Shown: positions 16,690 through 24,838 of the stretch, piece after piece
Numbering within the stretch: the first letter of the stretch is position 1
Layout of the letters: each line of letters opens with the position of its first letter
IMG/VR virus record: IMGVR_UViG_3300042923_001804
Coordinates: 1 to 32,896 of that record
From: a virus
DNA length: 32,896 bases
Reading direction: 5' to 3' (one strand)
Program-made: the position numbers and the translations under genes
The notes under the pieces: model-generated
Seen by the model: the letters and a program-made list of their open reading frames with translations, nothing else
Told to the model about the DNA's origin: nothing
The model's database searches: none

Positions 16690-17264
16690 TTTTTTAACCT
16701 CTCCTTCAAACTGTTTTTTCTATGCTCCAATTGCCTTTGCTTATGTTGTTCAATTTCAGCGTGTCGAGCTTGAACACCTGTCTCTTCATATGCTGGGAAA
16801 GTACACACAGAAACTTCATGTAAATCAATCTTGGTGATAGTCCATTTAACTGTCCCATCATCACGCCAATCAGTATCCTCCTTTTCGATATTGAAGCCGA
16901 ATGAACACTGATCAACATCCCCACGATTAACACGCTCATAAAGATTTACTGCATCAGAATCTTTAGGATTGATTTTCACCCTTCCCCAAAGACCATGACT
17001 GTCAGCCTTCAATTCGAGAGTTCCAGACTTGTTCCTACCTAGAACAAGAGTTGTATCATGGTTGATTAAAGCACGAATGTCATTTCCTAGAGTTTCATCA
17101 AATGCACCAGGAGCTAGTTCTTCAGATGCACCTGGCCATAATTCAGTTGCCTTTCCAAACACAGCAAAATAACCTTCAATATACATTTCTTGTGAATCTG
17201 TTTCTGCTCTTGTTTTCAATTCGGTTTGTAAACTTCTCGTTTGTCGAACTTCTCTACTCATCAT
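16683..17264 (-). CDS. HK97 family prohead protease
   Basis: This serine protease of about 193 aa matures the capsid by removing the scaffold-like domain. Key features are the core [13 protein letters not shown], the catalytic histidine in ALINHD (about residue 69) and the catalytic serine in QCSFGF (about residue 121), then the [10 protein letters not shown] strand. Four in-frame starts (GTG at 17270, ATG at 17267, 17264 and 17261) follow GAAGGGGG; the later ATGs have the better spacing. The gene overlaps portal upstream and capsid downstream. The long basic glutamine-rich tail ([12 protein letters not shown]) is typical. Confidence 0.92.
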   Translation of the reverse strand: MMSREVRQTRSLQTELKTRAETDSQEMYIEGYFAVFGKATELWPGASEELAPGAFDETLGNDIRALINHDTTLVLGRNKSGTLELKADSHGLWGRVKINPKDSDAVNLYERVNRGDVDQCSFGFNIEKEDTDWRDDGTVKWTITKIDLHEVSVCTFPAYEETGVQARHAEIEQHKQRQLEHRKNSLKERLKKC

Positions 17265-18444
17265 CATCACCCCCCTTCAGCTTTTTCTGATCACCTATCA
17301 TGCCAGCTGGGATATAGTTTTCTAAGATAACTCTTTCGTTTAAGCCATCAAGTGGTGACATACCTAGCCAATCCCTTACCTCGTTACCTAGCATGATTCC
17401 TCTCACATACATATTTCCTCCTACATCCGCTAATTCTTTAAGGTCATATGAGTATAAAGAGCGAGGATTTAATTTGAAATACAGATCTGGAGCATACAAC
17501 AATCCCTTAGTCATCACTTGTTCCATTCCCTTAGCAACAGGAAGAATCGTCGTGCTAACAAAGGTGTTATGTTCCTCTTTGTTAAACTCTCCAACCCCAA
17601 CATAAAAAGGCGGCACACCAATCATGCTCGCCACTGTTCGTTTATCAAGTTGTACGGCATCATTAATTGCCAAATCGTTTAAAGATAAAGGTTTGACCTG
17701 TTCTACTTTTACAAGATCAGCAGGAATAACCCACGGTTTTCCACCGCCAGTTTCAGAAATGTACTTTTTAAGAATTTCATCTCGCCCAGATTCGCTTGCC
17801 AATTCTTCCGTCATGGCATCAACAGCTACAATGATAGACGGCTTCCATTTATCAGACATAAAACTATTTTTTGTTTTAGATGCCTGCTTAAGGTTGTTAA
17901 CAATATCTTTAAGGACTACTTGGAATCCTCGGCCAATGTAAGGACGTTCAGGATCTGGATTAACTGTAAAATGTAAAACCTCGTCATAATCATAAGTTTT
18001 ACCTTGGTATATGATTTGGTAAGCATCTACGGTATCTATAAACGATACACCCGAAGGTCTAAAAGGAATCAAATCATCTATTAATCCATCCTTCATTTTT
18101 GGATAAACAACACTATTCCCTTTTCCATCTAGGAGCATAGTGTAGACGATATTATACATCCATGTTTTTCTGGTCATTAACTTATAAGGATTAACATCCA
18201 ACTTACGAGATAATGCATTTCGGACCCGAATATCTCCATCATCTGTATTTTGCATAAGGTGGATAGTCATGGTACTAATTAGCTCTGCAATTTTATGAAC
18301 AGCCATCCTAACTTCAGGATTATCTGATAGCTTCGTGTAACCGGGGATGGCTAAAGTCTCATTAGCATCACTTGTTAAAAACCACCCTGTCGTGGTAGCA
18401 GGTTCTGACCTTACTTTATTTTTATTTTGCTTTTTCCTTTTCAC
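17254..18444 (-). CDS. HK97 family portal protein
   Basis: This 396-aa protein forms the dodecameric channel for DNA packaging and exit. It shows the family pattern: [20 protein letters not shown] near residue 45, [20 protein letters not shown], a GNSVVYPKM strand, [18 protein letters not shown] near residue 165, and the helical wing-to-stem region with [15 protein letters not shown] near residue 270. The C-terminus carries the usual MSPLDGLNE connector to a short tail. It lies just after the large terminase and overlaps the protease gene. It is slightly shorter than average, with no disrupted motif. Confidence 0.93.
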   Translation of the reverse strand: MKRKKQNKNKVRSEPATTTGWFLTSDANETLAIPGYTKLSDNPEVRMAVHKIAELISTMTIHLMQNTDDGDIRVRNALSRKLDVNPYKLMTRKTWMYNIVYTMLLDGKGNSVVYPKMKDGLIDDLIPFRPSGVSFIDTVDAYQIIYQGKTYDYDEVLHFTVNPDPERPYIGRGFQVVLKDIVNNLKQASKTKNSFMSDKWKPSIIVAVDAMTEELASESGRDEILKKYISETGGGKPWVIPADLVKVEQVKPLSLNDLAINDAVQLDKRTVASMIGVPPFYVGVGEFNKEEHNTFVSTTILPVAKGMEQVMTKGLLYAPDLYFKLNPRSLYSYDLKELADVGGNMYVRGIMLGNEVRDWLGMSPLDGLNERVILENYIPAGMIGDQKKLKGGDDDE

Positions 18445-18449
18445 TTATT

Positions 18450-20168
18450 TCACCCTCCTTTCAGCCACTGGCTTGCATTATTTACCTTCTCAATATTCTC
18501 TAACATACGAATAGACCCGAACACTGCCGCGTCGAATAAATCTATACGGTGTTCAGGCATTACCTTCTCATACTGGATCATGTCATCAGTCTTTTCGATG
18601 GCATGGACGTTTTGAACACAATACTCGAACGCTTGGGAATGTAAATAATAAAAATTTCCATCCTTGGCTTTTTTCTCAATCCGTCTAAACCCTTCTGACT
18701 TTTTGTAAAAGTATTGGGGTTGATCAACCATTGAAAAGCCCTTCTTCTTCATCTCCATGAAAAACTCACGAGAGAATTTACGGTCAAATCCTACCTGCTT
18801 AATCTTGAAACCCATTTGCTTCATTTTCACAAACCAATTCACAATATCCGAATGGTTGACCGTTGGTGTGTTACACATATCTAGCCAGCCGTCATCCTTC
18901 CAACCAAACAGAGGGATTCCATCATCTTCAGCTTTGCTAGCTGCAGCTACAATTGGGAACCAAGCGTGGGTGATTGCAATGTCTACACCTTGATAAGTCC
19001 CGTAAAGGGCTGATGCTGTTAAGTCATGCATTTTTGATAAGTCAGCACCACCGAACCAATCGATTTTTAGCTTGGCCAATTGTTCAAGCGTCCAACTATA
19101 TTTCATGTCAGAGTTTTTAAACTCATCGATGTTAAAGTATGCTTTCATAGCAGATGTGTAGATATTCAACGATTTCGCTAAAAAGTCTTTTCGTTGTTGA
19201 GGATCATTTTGAGCTTGAAGTGCATCATTTAAAATATCATCTGGTCTGATTGAAACACCATATGCTGGGTTTGCTTTTTGATGTTGTATTGGATTGGTGT
19301 AATCCACATTCCCTTTTTCATCCTCATCAGCTTTCGCAATGAAAACAAAATATGCTTCATCCTTAATTGTTCCATCCAGAATCTTTTTACAATATTGCAA
19401 TCGTTGATAACAAAAACTCGTCATGTCGTCACCGGCAGTGGTGATACCAATCATTAATTTATTGGTGTAGGCCTTCATTGCTTCTTTGATAATGTTATAT
19501 TGTTTTGGTGTTTTGTAAGCATGAAGTTCATCCGCTATAGCGATATTACAGTTAAGTGAATCCTGCTTATCCGGATTGGCAGCAAGAGCTTGGATATAGA
19601 TAGATCCATCTCCTAAGTCTCCAGAGATAGAATGTTCCTGGTTATTGTCTATTACTCTGAAACTGTCCTTCTCACCCATTTGGTCAAGGTTAAAATTGAT
19701 AAAGTTAAAGCTTTCAAGTGACTGCTTTAAAGCAGCTGCTACTATATAAACTTTACTTCCACTTTTTCTATTTAATAGACCTAATGCCCAAGCAAGTGCT
19801 GCAGCAAAACTTGTTTTAATATTTTTCCGAGGAATATAAATAAACGCCTCTTTGAAGCGTCTCATTTTAGTCCCTTTATGAAAAAAACCTAACAAGTTGT
19901 AAACTTGATACTTATGAAAAGGCTCCAATAGAAAAGGTGTACCTCTTAATGGTGTTCCATCAAGCATTTCTCCCTGGGCGTGAACGAAGGTTTTTTCGAT
20001 TATCCCAATAACGAACTCAGCATCTTTTGGATTAAATTCGTAATCAGGTTTTTTTAAGTCTTTCAAGAAACGTTGGCAGCCTTGAATTTGTTCCTTGTTT
20101 GCTGGCTTTCTTTCTTCCACAATGCTACTAACGTAATCCATTACTAAATCAAAATTTTTATGTTTCAA
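18450..20168 (-). CDS. terL: Terminase large subunit
   Basis: This 572-aa packaging motor has an N-terminal ATPase and a C-terminal nuclease. The deviant Walker A is PRKNIKTS (residues 113-120), Walker B is IAIADE (about 209-214) and the coupling motif is GITTAG (about 241-246). The first nuclease aspartate is in [10 protein letters not shown] (near 376), and later acidic residues lie in the [12 protein letters not shown] segment. The length and motifs fit the Terminase_1 (HK97/P27-partner) type that works with cos sites. The start overlaps the small terminase gene by 11 nt. Confidence 0.95.
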   Translation of the reverse strand: MKHKNFDLVMDYVSSIVEERKPANKEQIQGCQRFLKDLKKPDYEFNPKDAEFVIGIIEKTFVHAQGEMLDGTPLRGTPFLLEPFHKYQVYNLLGFFHKGTKMRRFKEAFIYIPRKNIKTSFAAALAWALGLLNRKSGSKVYIVAAALKQSLESFNFINFNLDQMGEKDSFRVIDNNQEHSISGDLGDGSIYIQALAANPDKQDSLNCNIAIADELHAYKTPKQYNIIKEAMKAYTNKLMIGITTAGDDMTSFCYQRLQYCKKILDGTIKDEAYFVFIAKADEDEKGNVDYTNPIQHQKANPAYGVSIRPDDILNDALQAQNDPQQRKDFLAKSLNIYTSAMKAYFNIDEFKNSDMKYSWTLEQLAKLKIDWFGGADLSKMHDLTASALYGTYQGVDIAITHAWFPIVAAASKAEDDGIPLFGWKDDGWLDMCNTPTVNHSDIVNWFVKMKQMGFKIKQVGFDRKFSREFFMEMKKKGFSMVDQPQYFYKKSEGFRRIEKKAKDGNFYYLHSQAFEYCVQNVHAIEKTDDMIQYEKVMPEHRIDLFDAAVFGSIRMLENIEKVNNASQWLKGG

Positions 20169-20544
20169 GTTTGCTCAACGCCTTTGCCAAGCTACTTGTT
20201 TTCTTTTTCGATTGGTCCATCTCTTTATTAATTCTTTTCAGCCCAGCTGGTGTAAGTCCTAAAATACTTTCATACGTAACCATTTCTTTTCTTATCGTTT
20301 TTATTTCCGAATAGATGGCAGTTGTCATAGCGTTAGTTGCTCCAGACTTATTTGTATACTCATCAACAAACTGATCGCCACTGTTTTCAAACTGCCTCAA
20401 CAATATTTTATAGTCATATGACATCTCGGCATAGGTTCGGACTGTTCTGTCAAATTGCGGTCGATAGGTTCCGACAACTTTCATGTCTTCAATGACCTGT
20501 TTAATAATTTTACGAATCTGCTTTTCTTTTGCTGTAAGCGCCAA
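20158..20544 (-). CDS. terS: Terminase small subunit, P27 family-like
   Basis: This 128-aa helical protein should recognise the packaging site and hand DNA to TerL. The order (HNH nuclease, then this gene, then TerL) and the pattern of helices with a segment [20 protein letters not shown] and a late [16 protein letters not shown] match the P27-type small subunit. The start is TTG at 20542-20544, chosen because AAGGGGGT lies about 9 nt upstream and no ATG is available. The 75 bp upstream is GC-rich and a likely cos region. Confidence 0.82.
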   Translation of the reverse strand: MALTAKEKQIRKIIKQVIEDMKVVGTYRPQFDRTVRTYAEMSYDYKILLRQFENSGDQFVDEYTNKSGATNAMTTAIYSEIKTIRKEMVTYESILGLTPAGLKRINKEMDQSKKKTSSLAKALSKLET

Positions 20545-20619
20545 GTTTTGCGACCCCCTTTCTTAAAAATCGCGCTCTATTGGAAAGACCTCCCCCTCTC
20601 GGTCCCCAATTACTTGTTT
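20545..20619. other. Candidate cos/packaging region
   Basis: This gap between the HNH nuclease and small terminase genes is unusually C-rich on the plus strand and contains an inverted GACC/GGTC pair (20587-20590 and 20601-20604) with a C-rich centre. In cos phages of the HK97 type with an HNH partner the cleavage site lies near these genes. No known cos sequence is recognised; the call rests on position and composition. Confidence 0.35.
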
Positions 20620-20943
20620 TTATTTTGCAAAGGTAGGGGGGATACATACTGTTTGAAGTTCTCCAATCTTTCTCTCAACTCTTTCCCTCCACTGTTCACC
20701 CAACGTTGTTAAGATATCGGTGTTACGATCATGCATCTTCTCATGACATTTCCCACACAGGCTAAGCAAGTTCCAACTTTCCAATCGTAGATCTGGTCTA
20801 GCCAGTAATGGATTAATGTGATGAACTGTGGTTGCTCCTACAGTCTTACCGTATCGTTTGCACTCTTGGCATCTATACTCATCGCGTCTCAATACTTTCT
20901 CGCGTTTACTCTTCCAGCTTGTAGACTTGTAGAAGCTTGCCAT
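20620..20943 (-). CDS. HNH endonuclease of the packaging module
   Basis: This 107-aa protein carries an HNH nuclease fold with a zinc frame: CQECKRYGK (first zinc pair), the metal and catalytic motif TVHHINPL, an asparagine in ESWNLLSLC, and the second zinc pair CGKCHEKMH. The ATG at 20941-20943 has a GAGAG site 9 nt upstream and was preferred to an in-frame TTG at 20952. HNH proteins of this size next to terminase genes stimulate or are required for DNA cleavage at cos in HK97-like phages. It begins the late operon in the window. Confidence 0.9.
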   Translation of the reverse strand: MASFYKSTSWKSKREKVLRRDEYRCQECKRYGKTVGATTVHHINPLLARPDLRLESWNLLSLCGKCHEKMHDRNTDILTTLGEQWRERVERKIGELQTVCIPPTFAK

Positions 20944-21024
20944 CGTATTCAACTCTCTTTTATTTATGAATGTCTGATGATAATGAAACTATTACTTCGA
21001 GAATGTTTAAGATAAAATACTAAA

Positions 21025-21054
21025 TTGACTATGAACCAATCTTAATTGTAAAAT
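21025..21054 (+). promoter_or_regulatory. Sigma-A type promoter for the DUF4145 gene
   Basis: TTGACT at 21025-21030 and TAAAAT at 21049-21054 are separated by 18 bp and end 32 bp before the ATG at 21087, which has GGAGAG upstream. No other gene on this strand is near, so this promoter should give the accessory gene independent expression in the lysogen. Confidence 0.65.
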
Positions 21055-21086
21055 AATGTAGAATCATAGGATAGAGGAGAGAAACT

Positions 21087-21725
21087 ATGGATAAACATTT
21101 CCCACCAGTTTACAAAAAAGCTAACTTTCATTGCCCTTTATGTAACGTATATGCACAGCAAAGTTGGGGTGATGGATACTATCTCCTATTCAGCTCTTAT
21201 AAACTTTTTAGAGAATTAGACATATCCATCTGCGCTCATTGTGAAGGTAGATCACTTTGGATCCGCGAAAAATTAATTCATCCAGATAAATCTATAGCTC
21301 CTAATCCACATGATGATATGCCCACAGAATTGCTAGATGATTATTTGGAAGCCTCATCTATAATAAATAAATCTCCGAGAGGTTCAGCTGCTTTGTTAAG
21401 GCTTGCTTTGCAGAAGCTAATGATTGTCCTTGGTGAACCTGGTAAAGACATTAATAAAGACATTGGATCTTTAGTATCAAAAGGACTACATCCGCAAGTT
21501 CAACAAGCTTTAGACATCGTTAGAGTGATTGGGAATGAAGCAGTTCATCCTGGACAGCTTAATTTAAAAGATGATACAGAGACAGCAATTAAATTGTTTG
21601 GTCTAATTAACTTTATAGTCGAAGATAGAATTACACGTCCTAAAACAATTGAAGACTTGTTTAACAAACTACCTGAAGCAAAACTAAAAGGAATTGAAGA
21701 TAGGGACAGAGTTAAGACTCCATAA
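21087..21725 (+). CDS. DUF4145-domain accessory protein with zinc knuckle
   Basis: This 212-aa protein has an N-terminal treble-type zinc site (C16-PL-C19 and C49-AH-C52). Its C-terminal helical part carries the DUF4145 signature: RLALQKLMIVLG, then a helix ending in RVIGNEAVHPG (R146 to H154). DUF4145 has been grouped with HEPN-like domains, many of which are RNases or occur in defence genes; nuclease activity is not shown here. The gene runs against the surrounding minus-strand genes and has its own promoter, a Shine-Dalgarno site (GAGGAGAG) and a terminator, which is the layout of a moron. A role in superinfection or other prophage-host conflict is inferred. Confidence 0.8.
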   Translation: MDKHFPPVYKKANFHCPLCNVYAQQSWGDGYYLLFSSYKLFRELDISICAHCEGRSLWIREKLIHPDKSIAPNPHDDMPTELLDDYLEASSIINKSPRGSAALLRLALQKLMIVLGEPGKDINKDIGSLVSKGLHPQVQQALDIVRVIGNEAVHPGQLNLKDDTETAIKLFGLINFIVEDRITRPKTIEDLFNKLPEAKLKGIEDRDRVKTP

Positions 21726-21740
21726 TTGGGGTCTTTTTAT
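21714..21740 (+). terminator. Terminator after the DUF4145 gene
   Basis: AAGACTCC pairs with GGGGTCTT (one T-G wobble) around ATAATT and runs into TTTTTATTTT. The stop of the gene lies inside the hairpin. It closes the single-gene unit. Confidence 0.75.
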
Positions 21741-21964
21741 TTTCACTCCCGTAAGTTCATCTCCCCTAAAGGATAATGAGTTAATCCTTTTAATTTATCT
21801 TGAACTTCTTTAATGAAATAAAATCATAGTCACTTCCCATTGATTTTAGTTTCAAATCTGCCCTAAATAAGACCTTTGAGTTGACTTCAATACATAGGGA
21901 GTACAACTCAAGTAACACCCTGAAATCAAGCAGTATGAAGCTTTCAGCGGTAATTAAAAAACGA

Positions 21965-21992
21965 GTTGAACAGCTACAAATTTGAGTTCAAC
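21965..21992. repeat. Inverted repeat next to the recombinase gene
   Basis: GTTGAAC at 21965-21971 and GTTCAAC at 21986-21992 form a perfect 7-bp inverted repeat with a 14-bp spacer, about 28 bp past the end of the recombinase gene. The 273-bp gap around it (21747-22019) has related CAACTC-type words at 21878 and 21903 and no convincing gene. An attachment or resolution site is possible. Confidence 0.35.
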
Positions 21993-22019
21993 TGTATACA
22001 ACAAAAAAAGAACTAATTG

Positions 22020-22574
22020 TCATATTCTTAGTCCTGTTTGGTATTTGTTTTGTTTATCTTGGTTAATGCCGATATACCTTAAAGTAATGTCTGTACGACT
22101 ATGATTAAAAGCATCTTGAAGTGCTGCAATGTCTTTAAATTGATTGTAATGGTGATAACCATATGTCTTTCTTAGCGAATGGCAACCAATGCGTTCGAGA
22201 TCAAATTCCTCAGCTACTTCTTGTAATATATAATAGGCCATCCCTCTTGATATTGGTTTTGGTTTACCGTTCCTATCTCGCTGCCGACTTGGGAATAAAA
22301 AATCATTTTTGTTCATTCCTTGAATGTAATGACGAACAGCTTTTTTAAGTTCTGGAGGCATTTTAACTTCTCGGAGTTTTTTTGTTTTTCCTTCCTTAAC
22401 AAATACGGACCACCCTTGAACGTCTCTTACTTTTAACTTCAGGATGTCTGATATTCGCAAACCTGTTTGGATCCCAAATAAAAATAAAACGAAATCCCTT
22501 TCGTTTCTTCTTTTTAACATTGCTTTAATATCTTGAATGGTATTTAAATCTCGAATTGGTTGAACAAGATTCAT
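22020..22574 (-). CDS. Short tyrosine recombinase
   Basis: This 184-aa protein is the catalytic domain of a lambda-integrase/XerD-type recombinase. The catalytic residues are visible: R40 in TGLRISDILKL, a lysine in the EGKTKK hairpin (about 63-66), H132 and R135 in CHSLRKTYG, H158 in NHSR and Y167 in LRYIG. The N-terminal arm and most of the core-binding domain of full integrases (normally 150 or more extra residues) are missing. The GGGTGAG site and ATG at 22574 look complete, so it is not an obvious truncation. Similar short recombinases lie near terminase genes in Bacillus phages, so it may resolve multimers rather than integrate. No long integrase is visible in this window. Confidence 0.85.
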   Translation of the reverse strand: MNLVQPIRDLNTIQDIKAMLKRRNERDFVLFLFGIQTGLRISDILKLKVRDVQGWSVFVKEGKTKKLREVKMPPELKKAVRHYIQGMNKNDFLFPSRQRDRNGKPKPISRGMAYYILQEVAEEFDLERIGCHSLRKTYGYHHYNQFKDIAALQDAFNHSRTDITLRYIGINQDKQNKYQTGLRI

Positions 22575-22594
22575 CTCATTAACTCACCCACTTT

Positions 22595-22627
22595 CAATAA
22601 TAAAAAGCAACCTGAATAAGGCTGCTT
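22595..22627 (-). terminator. Leftward terminator upstream of the recombinase gene
   Basis: On the minus strand AAGCAGCC pairs with GGTTGCTT (one G-T wobble) around a 7-nt loop, followed by TTTATTATT. It separates the 49-aa gene and ArpU region from the recombinase gene. Confidence 0.65.
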
Positions 22628-22656
22628 GAAAATATCTTGAATAACACCTCATTATG

Positions 22657-22806
22657 CTAATTGCTAAATAAATTTTTGCAATCTACATTTAAACAGGGAG
22701 GAAAAACCGAATAAAGTATGATTGCTGGTGTACAAAAAACAACAACAAAAACAATACTTACAGATTCCCCGGTACCAGTGCCACGATTGACGCGTTCGAG
22801 CTCCAA
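22657..22806 (-). CDS. Small predicted membrane protein, 49 aa, TTG start
   Basis: A TTG at 22804-22806 follows the strong Shine-Dalgarno site AGGGAGGA and opens 49 codons in what would otherwise be a 400-bp gap. The N-terminus is hydrophilic (MELERVNRGTGTGES), then a membrane segment (VSIVFVVVFCTPAIILYSVF), then a short cysteine-containing tail (PPCLNVDCKN). A terminator follows. The reading frame and ribosome site are consistent with a real gene; no family is recognised. A role near the start of late expression, such as an accessory lysis function, cannot be judged. Confidence 0.5.
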   Translation of the reverse strand: MELERVNRGTGTGESVSIVFVVVFCTPAIILYSVFPPCLNVDCKNLFSN

Positions 22807-22846
22807 ATGATCCTCCCTAAGGTTTCATTCTTCAACACCTATAACT

Positions 22847-22882
22847 ATTATCGAGTGCATCTTGATAAGGGATAGTGCATCT
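22847..22882 (-). promoter_or_regulatory. Candidate activator-dependent promoter with direct repeats
   Basis: AGTGCATCT (plus-strand sense) occurs twice, at 22854-22862 and 22874-22882, 20 bp apart. It lies just upstream, on the minus strand, of GATAAT at 22847-22852, which could be a -10 box with no matching -35. A promoter whose -35 is replaced by activator sites is expected for ArpU-type late control. It would serve the 49-aa gene first. Confidence 0.35.
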
Positions 22883-22925
22883 CCCAGAAATTACTTTCTG
22901 AGATTAATGGTAATAAAATGCAAAG

Positions 22926-22957
22926 AAAAAAAAGGCAGCAAGTTTGTCCGCCTTTTT
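22926..22957 (-). terminator. Terminator after the ArpU gene
   Basis: On the minus strand AAAAAGGC pairs with GCCTTTTT around a 14-nt loop, followed by further T residues. It lies 30 bp past the ArpU stop. The A and T tracts on both sides make it potentially bidirectional. Confidence 0.65.
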
Positions 22958-22988
22958 GTCTTAATTTTGTTCGGTTTTTGTCCGTTTT

Positions 22989-23372
22989 TTAAATAATTCC
23001 TAATGAGGAGGCAAGCATAAAAATTGCTACCTTTTTCTTTTCATAATAAGGTGTTTTCTGCAAACCAAGGTCTAAGTATATATTAAGATCATTTTGTCTT
23101 TCCAAGCTAAGGTATTTTTTTTCAATGATTTGTCGTTCCACATGATCTAAGCTGTTATTCAATGCTCTTTCCATTTGGATTACTTTCAGTTCATTCTCCA
23201 CATCATTCTCCAGTAATTTAGGAAATATATGCCCTTGAATGCCATTTTCGTTTAATTCTAGTTTGTTTTGTTGCTGAATCTTTAAGGCTTTGTATTTCTT
23301 CAATTCTTTCACAACAGTGGAACGAATTTGCTTTTCATCGACTTCTGGAAAGAGAGATAACTGACTACTCAT
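22989..23372 (-). CDS. ArpU family late transcription regulator
   Basis: This 127-aa protein is of the ArpU family, which regulates late genes (autolysin and lysis export in Enterococcus; late operons in Gram-positive phages). It begins MSSQLSLFPEVDEKQIR, has the middle segment YKALKIQQQNKLEL, the helical IQMERALNNSLDHVERQIIEKKYL section, and the typical end in which a helix-turn-helix runs to LASSLGII. The ATG at 23372 was chosen because GGGGGGAG precedes it; upstream ATGs in frame overlap another gene. A terminator follows. It is the last regulator of the early block. Confidence 0.85.
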   Translation of the reverse strand: MSSQLSLFPEVDEKQIRSTVVKELKKYKALKIQQQNKLELNENGIQGHIFPKLLENDVENELKVIQMERALNNSLDHVERQIIEKKYLSLERQNDLNIYLDLGLQKTPYYEKKKVAIFMLASSLGII

Positions 23373-23439
23373 CTTTTCTCCCCCCTGTGGTATAATAATT
23401 TTATGACTGTTACCTCGGCTGGGAGAAATCCTGGCTTTT

Positions 23440-23598
23440 TTATTTTTCTTTATTCCCCCAACGAGCTGCCACTGCTTTTTCATAGGGGAATTTCTGGCGA
23501 TAACCTTTCCGCATTTTAACCCCCTCTTTTACAGGATGCTTTGCAATATAGTCAAGTCTCTCTTTATCTGACATAATCCTAGTTGTGACATGATTCAT
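23440..23598 (-). CDS. Small early protein, 52 aa, unknown
   Basis: A frame of 52 codons starts at ATG 23596-23598, preceded by AAGGAGG. It is basic, with the segments MSDKERLDYIAKHPVKEG and MRKGYRQKFPYEKAVAARWG. The strong ribosome site and position immediately before ArpU support it, and it shows that the longer frame through this region belonging to ArpU is not used. No family is recognised. A small DNA- or RNA-binding protein is possible from its charge. Confidence 0.7.
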   Translation of the reverse strand: MNHVTTRIMSDKERLDYIAKHPVKEGVKMRKGYRQKFPYEKAVAARWGNKEK

Positions 23599-23708
23599 GA
23601 TAAACCTCCTTCGTAAATGTTTCGAATTGTTAATAAACTAACTAAACTAATGTATGTTTGGTATCATTTTTAATACTGGAACATATATTAATAAAAGCAG
23701 CGCTCGCG

Positions 23709-23726
23709 TCATCTCTAGGGAGATGA
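23709..23726 (+). promoter_or_regulatory. Hairpin hiding the ribosome site of the hydrophobic peptide
   Basis: TCATCTC (23709-23715) pairs with GAGATGA (23720-23726) around TAGG. The stem takes in part of the AGGGAG ribosome site and the ATG at 23723. Such structures usually hold translation low until they are opened. Confidence 0.5.
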
Positions 23727-23836
23727 TGGTCATTACTTTTATTGAATGGGTAATCCTTGGGTATTTAATTCTTGCTTTCTTTAACAATAAGATTTGGGAA
23801 GATTTTAAGAACTGGATAAAACGTAAGAGAAAATAA
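23723..23836 (+). CDS. Small hydrophobic peptide, type I toxin-like
   Basis: The frame is open from an ATG at 23654 (60 aa), but only the tandem ATGs at 23723 and 23726 have a ribosome site (AGGGAG, very close). From 23723 it gives 37 aa: one membrane helix (VITFIEWVILGYLILAFF) and a strongly basic tail (NWIKRKRK). This shape matches type I toxins such as TxpA and BsrG in general design, but there is no sequence identity I can claim. It runs against the early operon, its start lies in a hairpin, and a strong plus-strand hairpin and terminator follow. It could instead be a chance frame; the surrounding RNA signals argue for a real unit. Confidence 0.45.
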   Translation: MMVITFIEWVILGYLILAFFNNKIWEDFKNWIKRKRK

Positions 23837-23849
23837 TTTTTGAGATAAC

Positions 23850-23886
23850 GCGAGTTCTGCTCCTTTCCATAAGGTGCAGGGCTCGC
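23850..23886 (+). other. Long imperfect hairpin downstream of the hydrophobic peptide
   Basis: GCGAG, CTGC and CC pair with GG, GCAG and CTCGC, with two symmetrical internal mismatches (TT opposite GG, and T opposite T) around a 9-nt loop. No T-run follows on the plus strand. It could be an RNA stability element or the target of an antisense RNA. Confidence 0.5.
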
Positions 23887-23925
23887 TAATAATAATTAAT
23901 TAAATGTTAATTAGTTTGATGTTAA

Positions 23926-23970
23926 AATGCTGGTTTCCTCCTTAATTTAGGTGGGTGACCGGCATTTTTT
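23926..23970 (+). terminator. Plus-strand terminator of the hydrophobic peptide unit
   Basis: AATGCTGGT pairs with ACCGGCATT (one T-G wobble) and a second CCTCC/GGTGG pairing lies inside, followed by TTTTTT. The best T-run is on the plus strand, so it ends a plus-strand transcript in a region where all neighbouring genes are on the minus strand. Confidence 0.7.
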
Positions 23971-24086
23971 CTGTGTTTCTTCAAATCAAATCCCAATATT
24001 ATTAAGGTTATATGGCCTAATATTAAATATACTAATATTTGGTTTAGAATAACGGTTCTTGAAATACTCCATCACTAATACCAATT

Positions 24087-24362
24087 TTATTTCCCTTTTC
24101 TCCTTTTCCCACGAACTTTCTTCTTTCTTAGAGATACAGGAAAATCTTTTAGCAATTTCCGACGGTATTTCCATAGCTGCAGCTCATCGGATAGCTTTTT
24201 GTTGAGTAACTGTGATTGCAAATTTGCTTGCTCTAGATCATTAATGACAGAGGTTGTAATCAGATGTTTTTGATTTAATTTTTCAATCTTTTTATTTATG
24301 ACTTTCAGAAAATAGAAAAACAAGAGTGTAACGATGATTAAAAAAAGAAATTCAATTATCAT
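24087..24362 (-). CDS. Membrane-anchored coiled-coil protein, 91 aa
   Basis: An N-terminal membrane segment (MIIEFLFLIIVTLLFFYFL) is followed by a coiled coil (INKKIEKLNQKHL onwards) and a very basic C-terminus rich in lysine and arginine (KKKVRGKRRKGK). The predicted topology is cytoplasmic after one helix, with a tail that could bind DNA or phospholipid. It lies after ssb in the early operon. The family is unknown; anchoring of replication to the membrane is only a guess. Confidence 0.65.
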   Translation of the reverse strand: MIIEFLFLIIVTLLFFYFLKVINKKIEKLNQKHLITTSVINDLEQANLQSQLLNKKLSDELQLWKYRRKLLKDFPVSLRKKKVRGKRRKGK

Positions 24363-24391
24363 AACTTAACTGCTCCTTTACTGGTTCAATA

Positions 24392-24838
24392 TCAAAATGG
24401 CAAATCATCATCATTTATTTCAAAGTGGCTGCTACTTTGAGCAAATGGATCCTCATCTTTTCTTGGTGGTGGTGAAGTATAGTTAGCATTTTGACCGGAA
24501 TTTTGCGAACTTTGACTACTTCTTGTCTCTAAAAACTGAATTGAATCTGCTAATACTTCCGTTACATAAATCCTTTTTCCATCCTGACCATCATAGGAGC
24601 GTGTTTGGATCCGTCCATCTACTCCTGCCAAATTTCCTTTTTTTAAGTAATTTGCAACATTTTCAGCTGGCTTTCTCCAGATAACGCAGTTTAAAAAATC
24701 GGCTTCACGTTGGCCTTGTTGATTAGAAAAAGGACGATTAACTGCAAGTGTAAAGGTAGCCACTGGAACTCCATTAGGTGTGTATCGTAATTCAGGATCT
24801 TTGGTTAAACGTCCAACTAGTACAACCCTATTCAACAT
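24392..24838 (-). CDS. ssb: Single-stranded DNA-binding protein
   Basis: This 148-aa SSB has a full OB fold ([20 protein letters not shown] to about residue 105), including [14 protein letters not shown] and the conserved [14 protein letters not shown], then a glutamine- and serine-rich linker. The acidic tip DDDLPF at the end is the usual docking site for replication and repair partners. The start follows TTAGGAGG. As part of the replication block it should protect unwound DNA at the phage origin. Confidence 0.96.
   Translation of the reverse strand: MLNRVVLVGRLTKDPELRYTPNGVPVATFTLAVNRPFSNQQGQREADFLNCVIWRKPAENVANYLKKGNLAGVDGRIQTRSYDGQDGKRIYVTEVLADSIQFLETRSSQSSQNSGQNANYTSPPPRKDEDPFAQSSSHFEINDDDLPF

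Noticed and set aside
21780-21950. Minus-strand frame of about 60 codons in the gap past the recombinase gene
   Set aside because: It has no ATG with a ribosome site; only a weak GTG or TTG could start it. It may be a gene remnant but cannot be supported.
22770-22806. Cluster of restriction-site-like words suggesting a cloning linker
   Set aside because: It is explained by the GC-richer start of the 49-aa minus-strand frame; the hexamers are coincidental.
23986-24174. 62-aa minus-strand frame overlapping the coiled-coil membrane gene
   Set aside because: It overlaps a better gene in another frame and has no ribosome site at its start or at its inner ATG.
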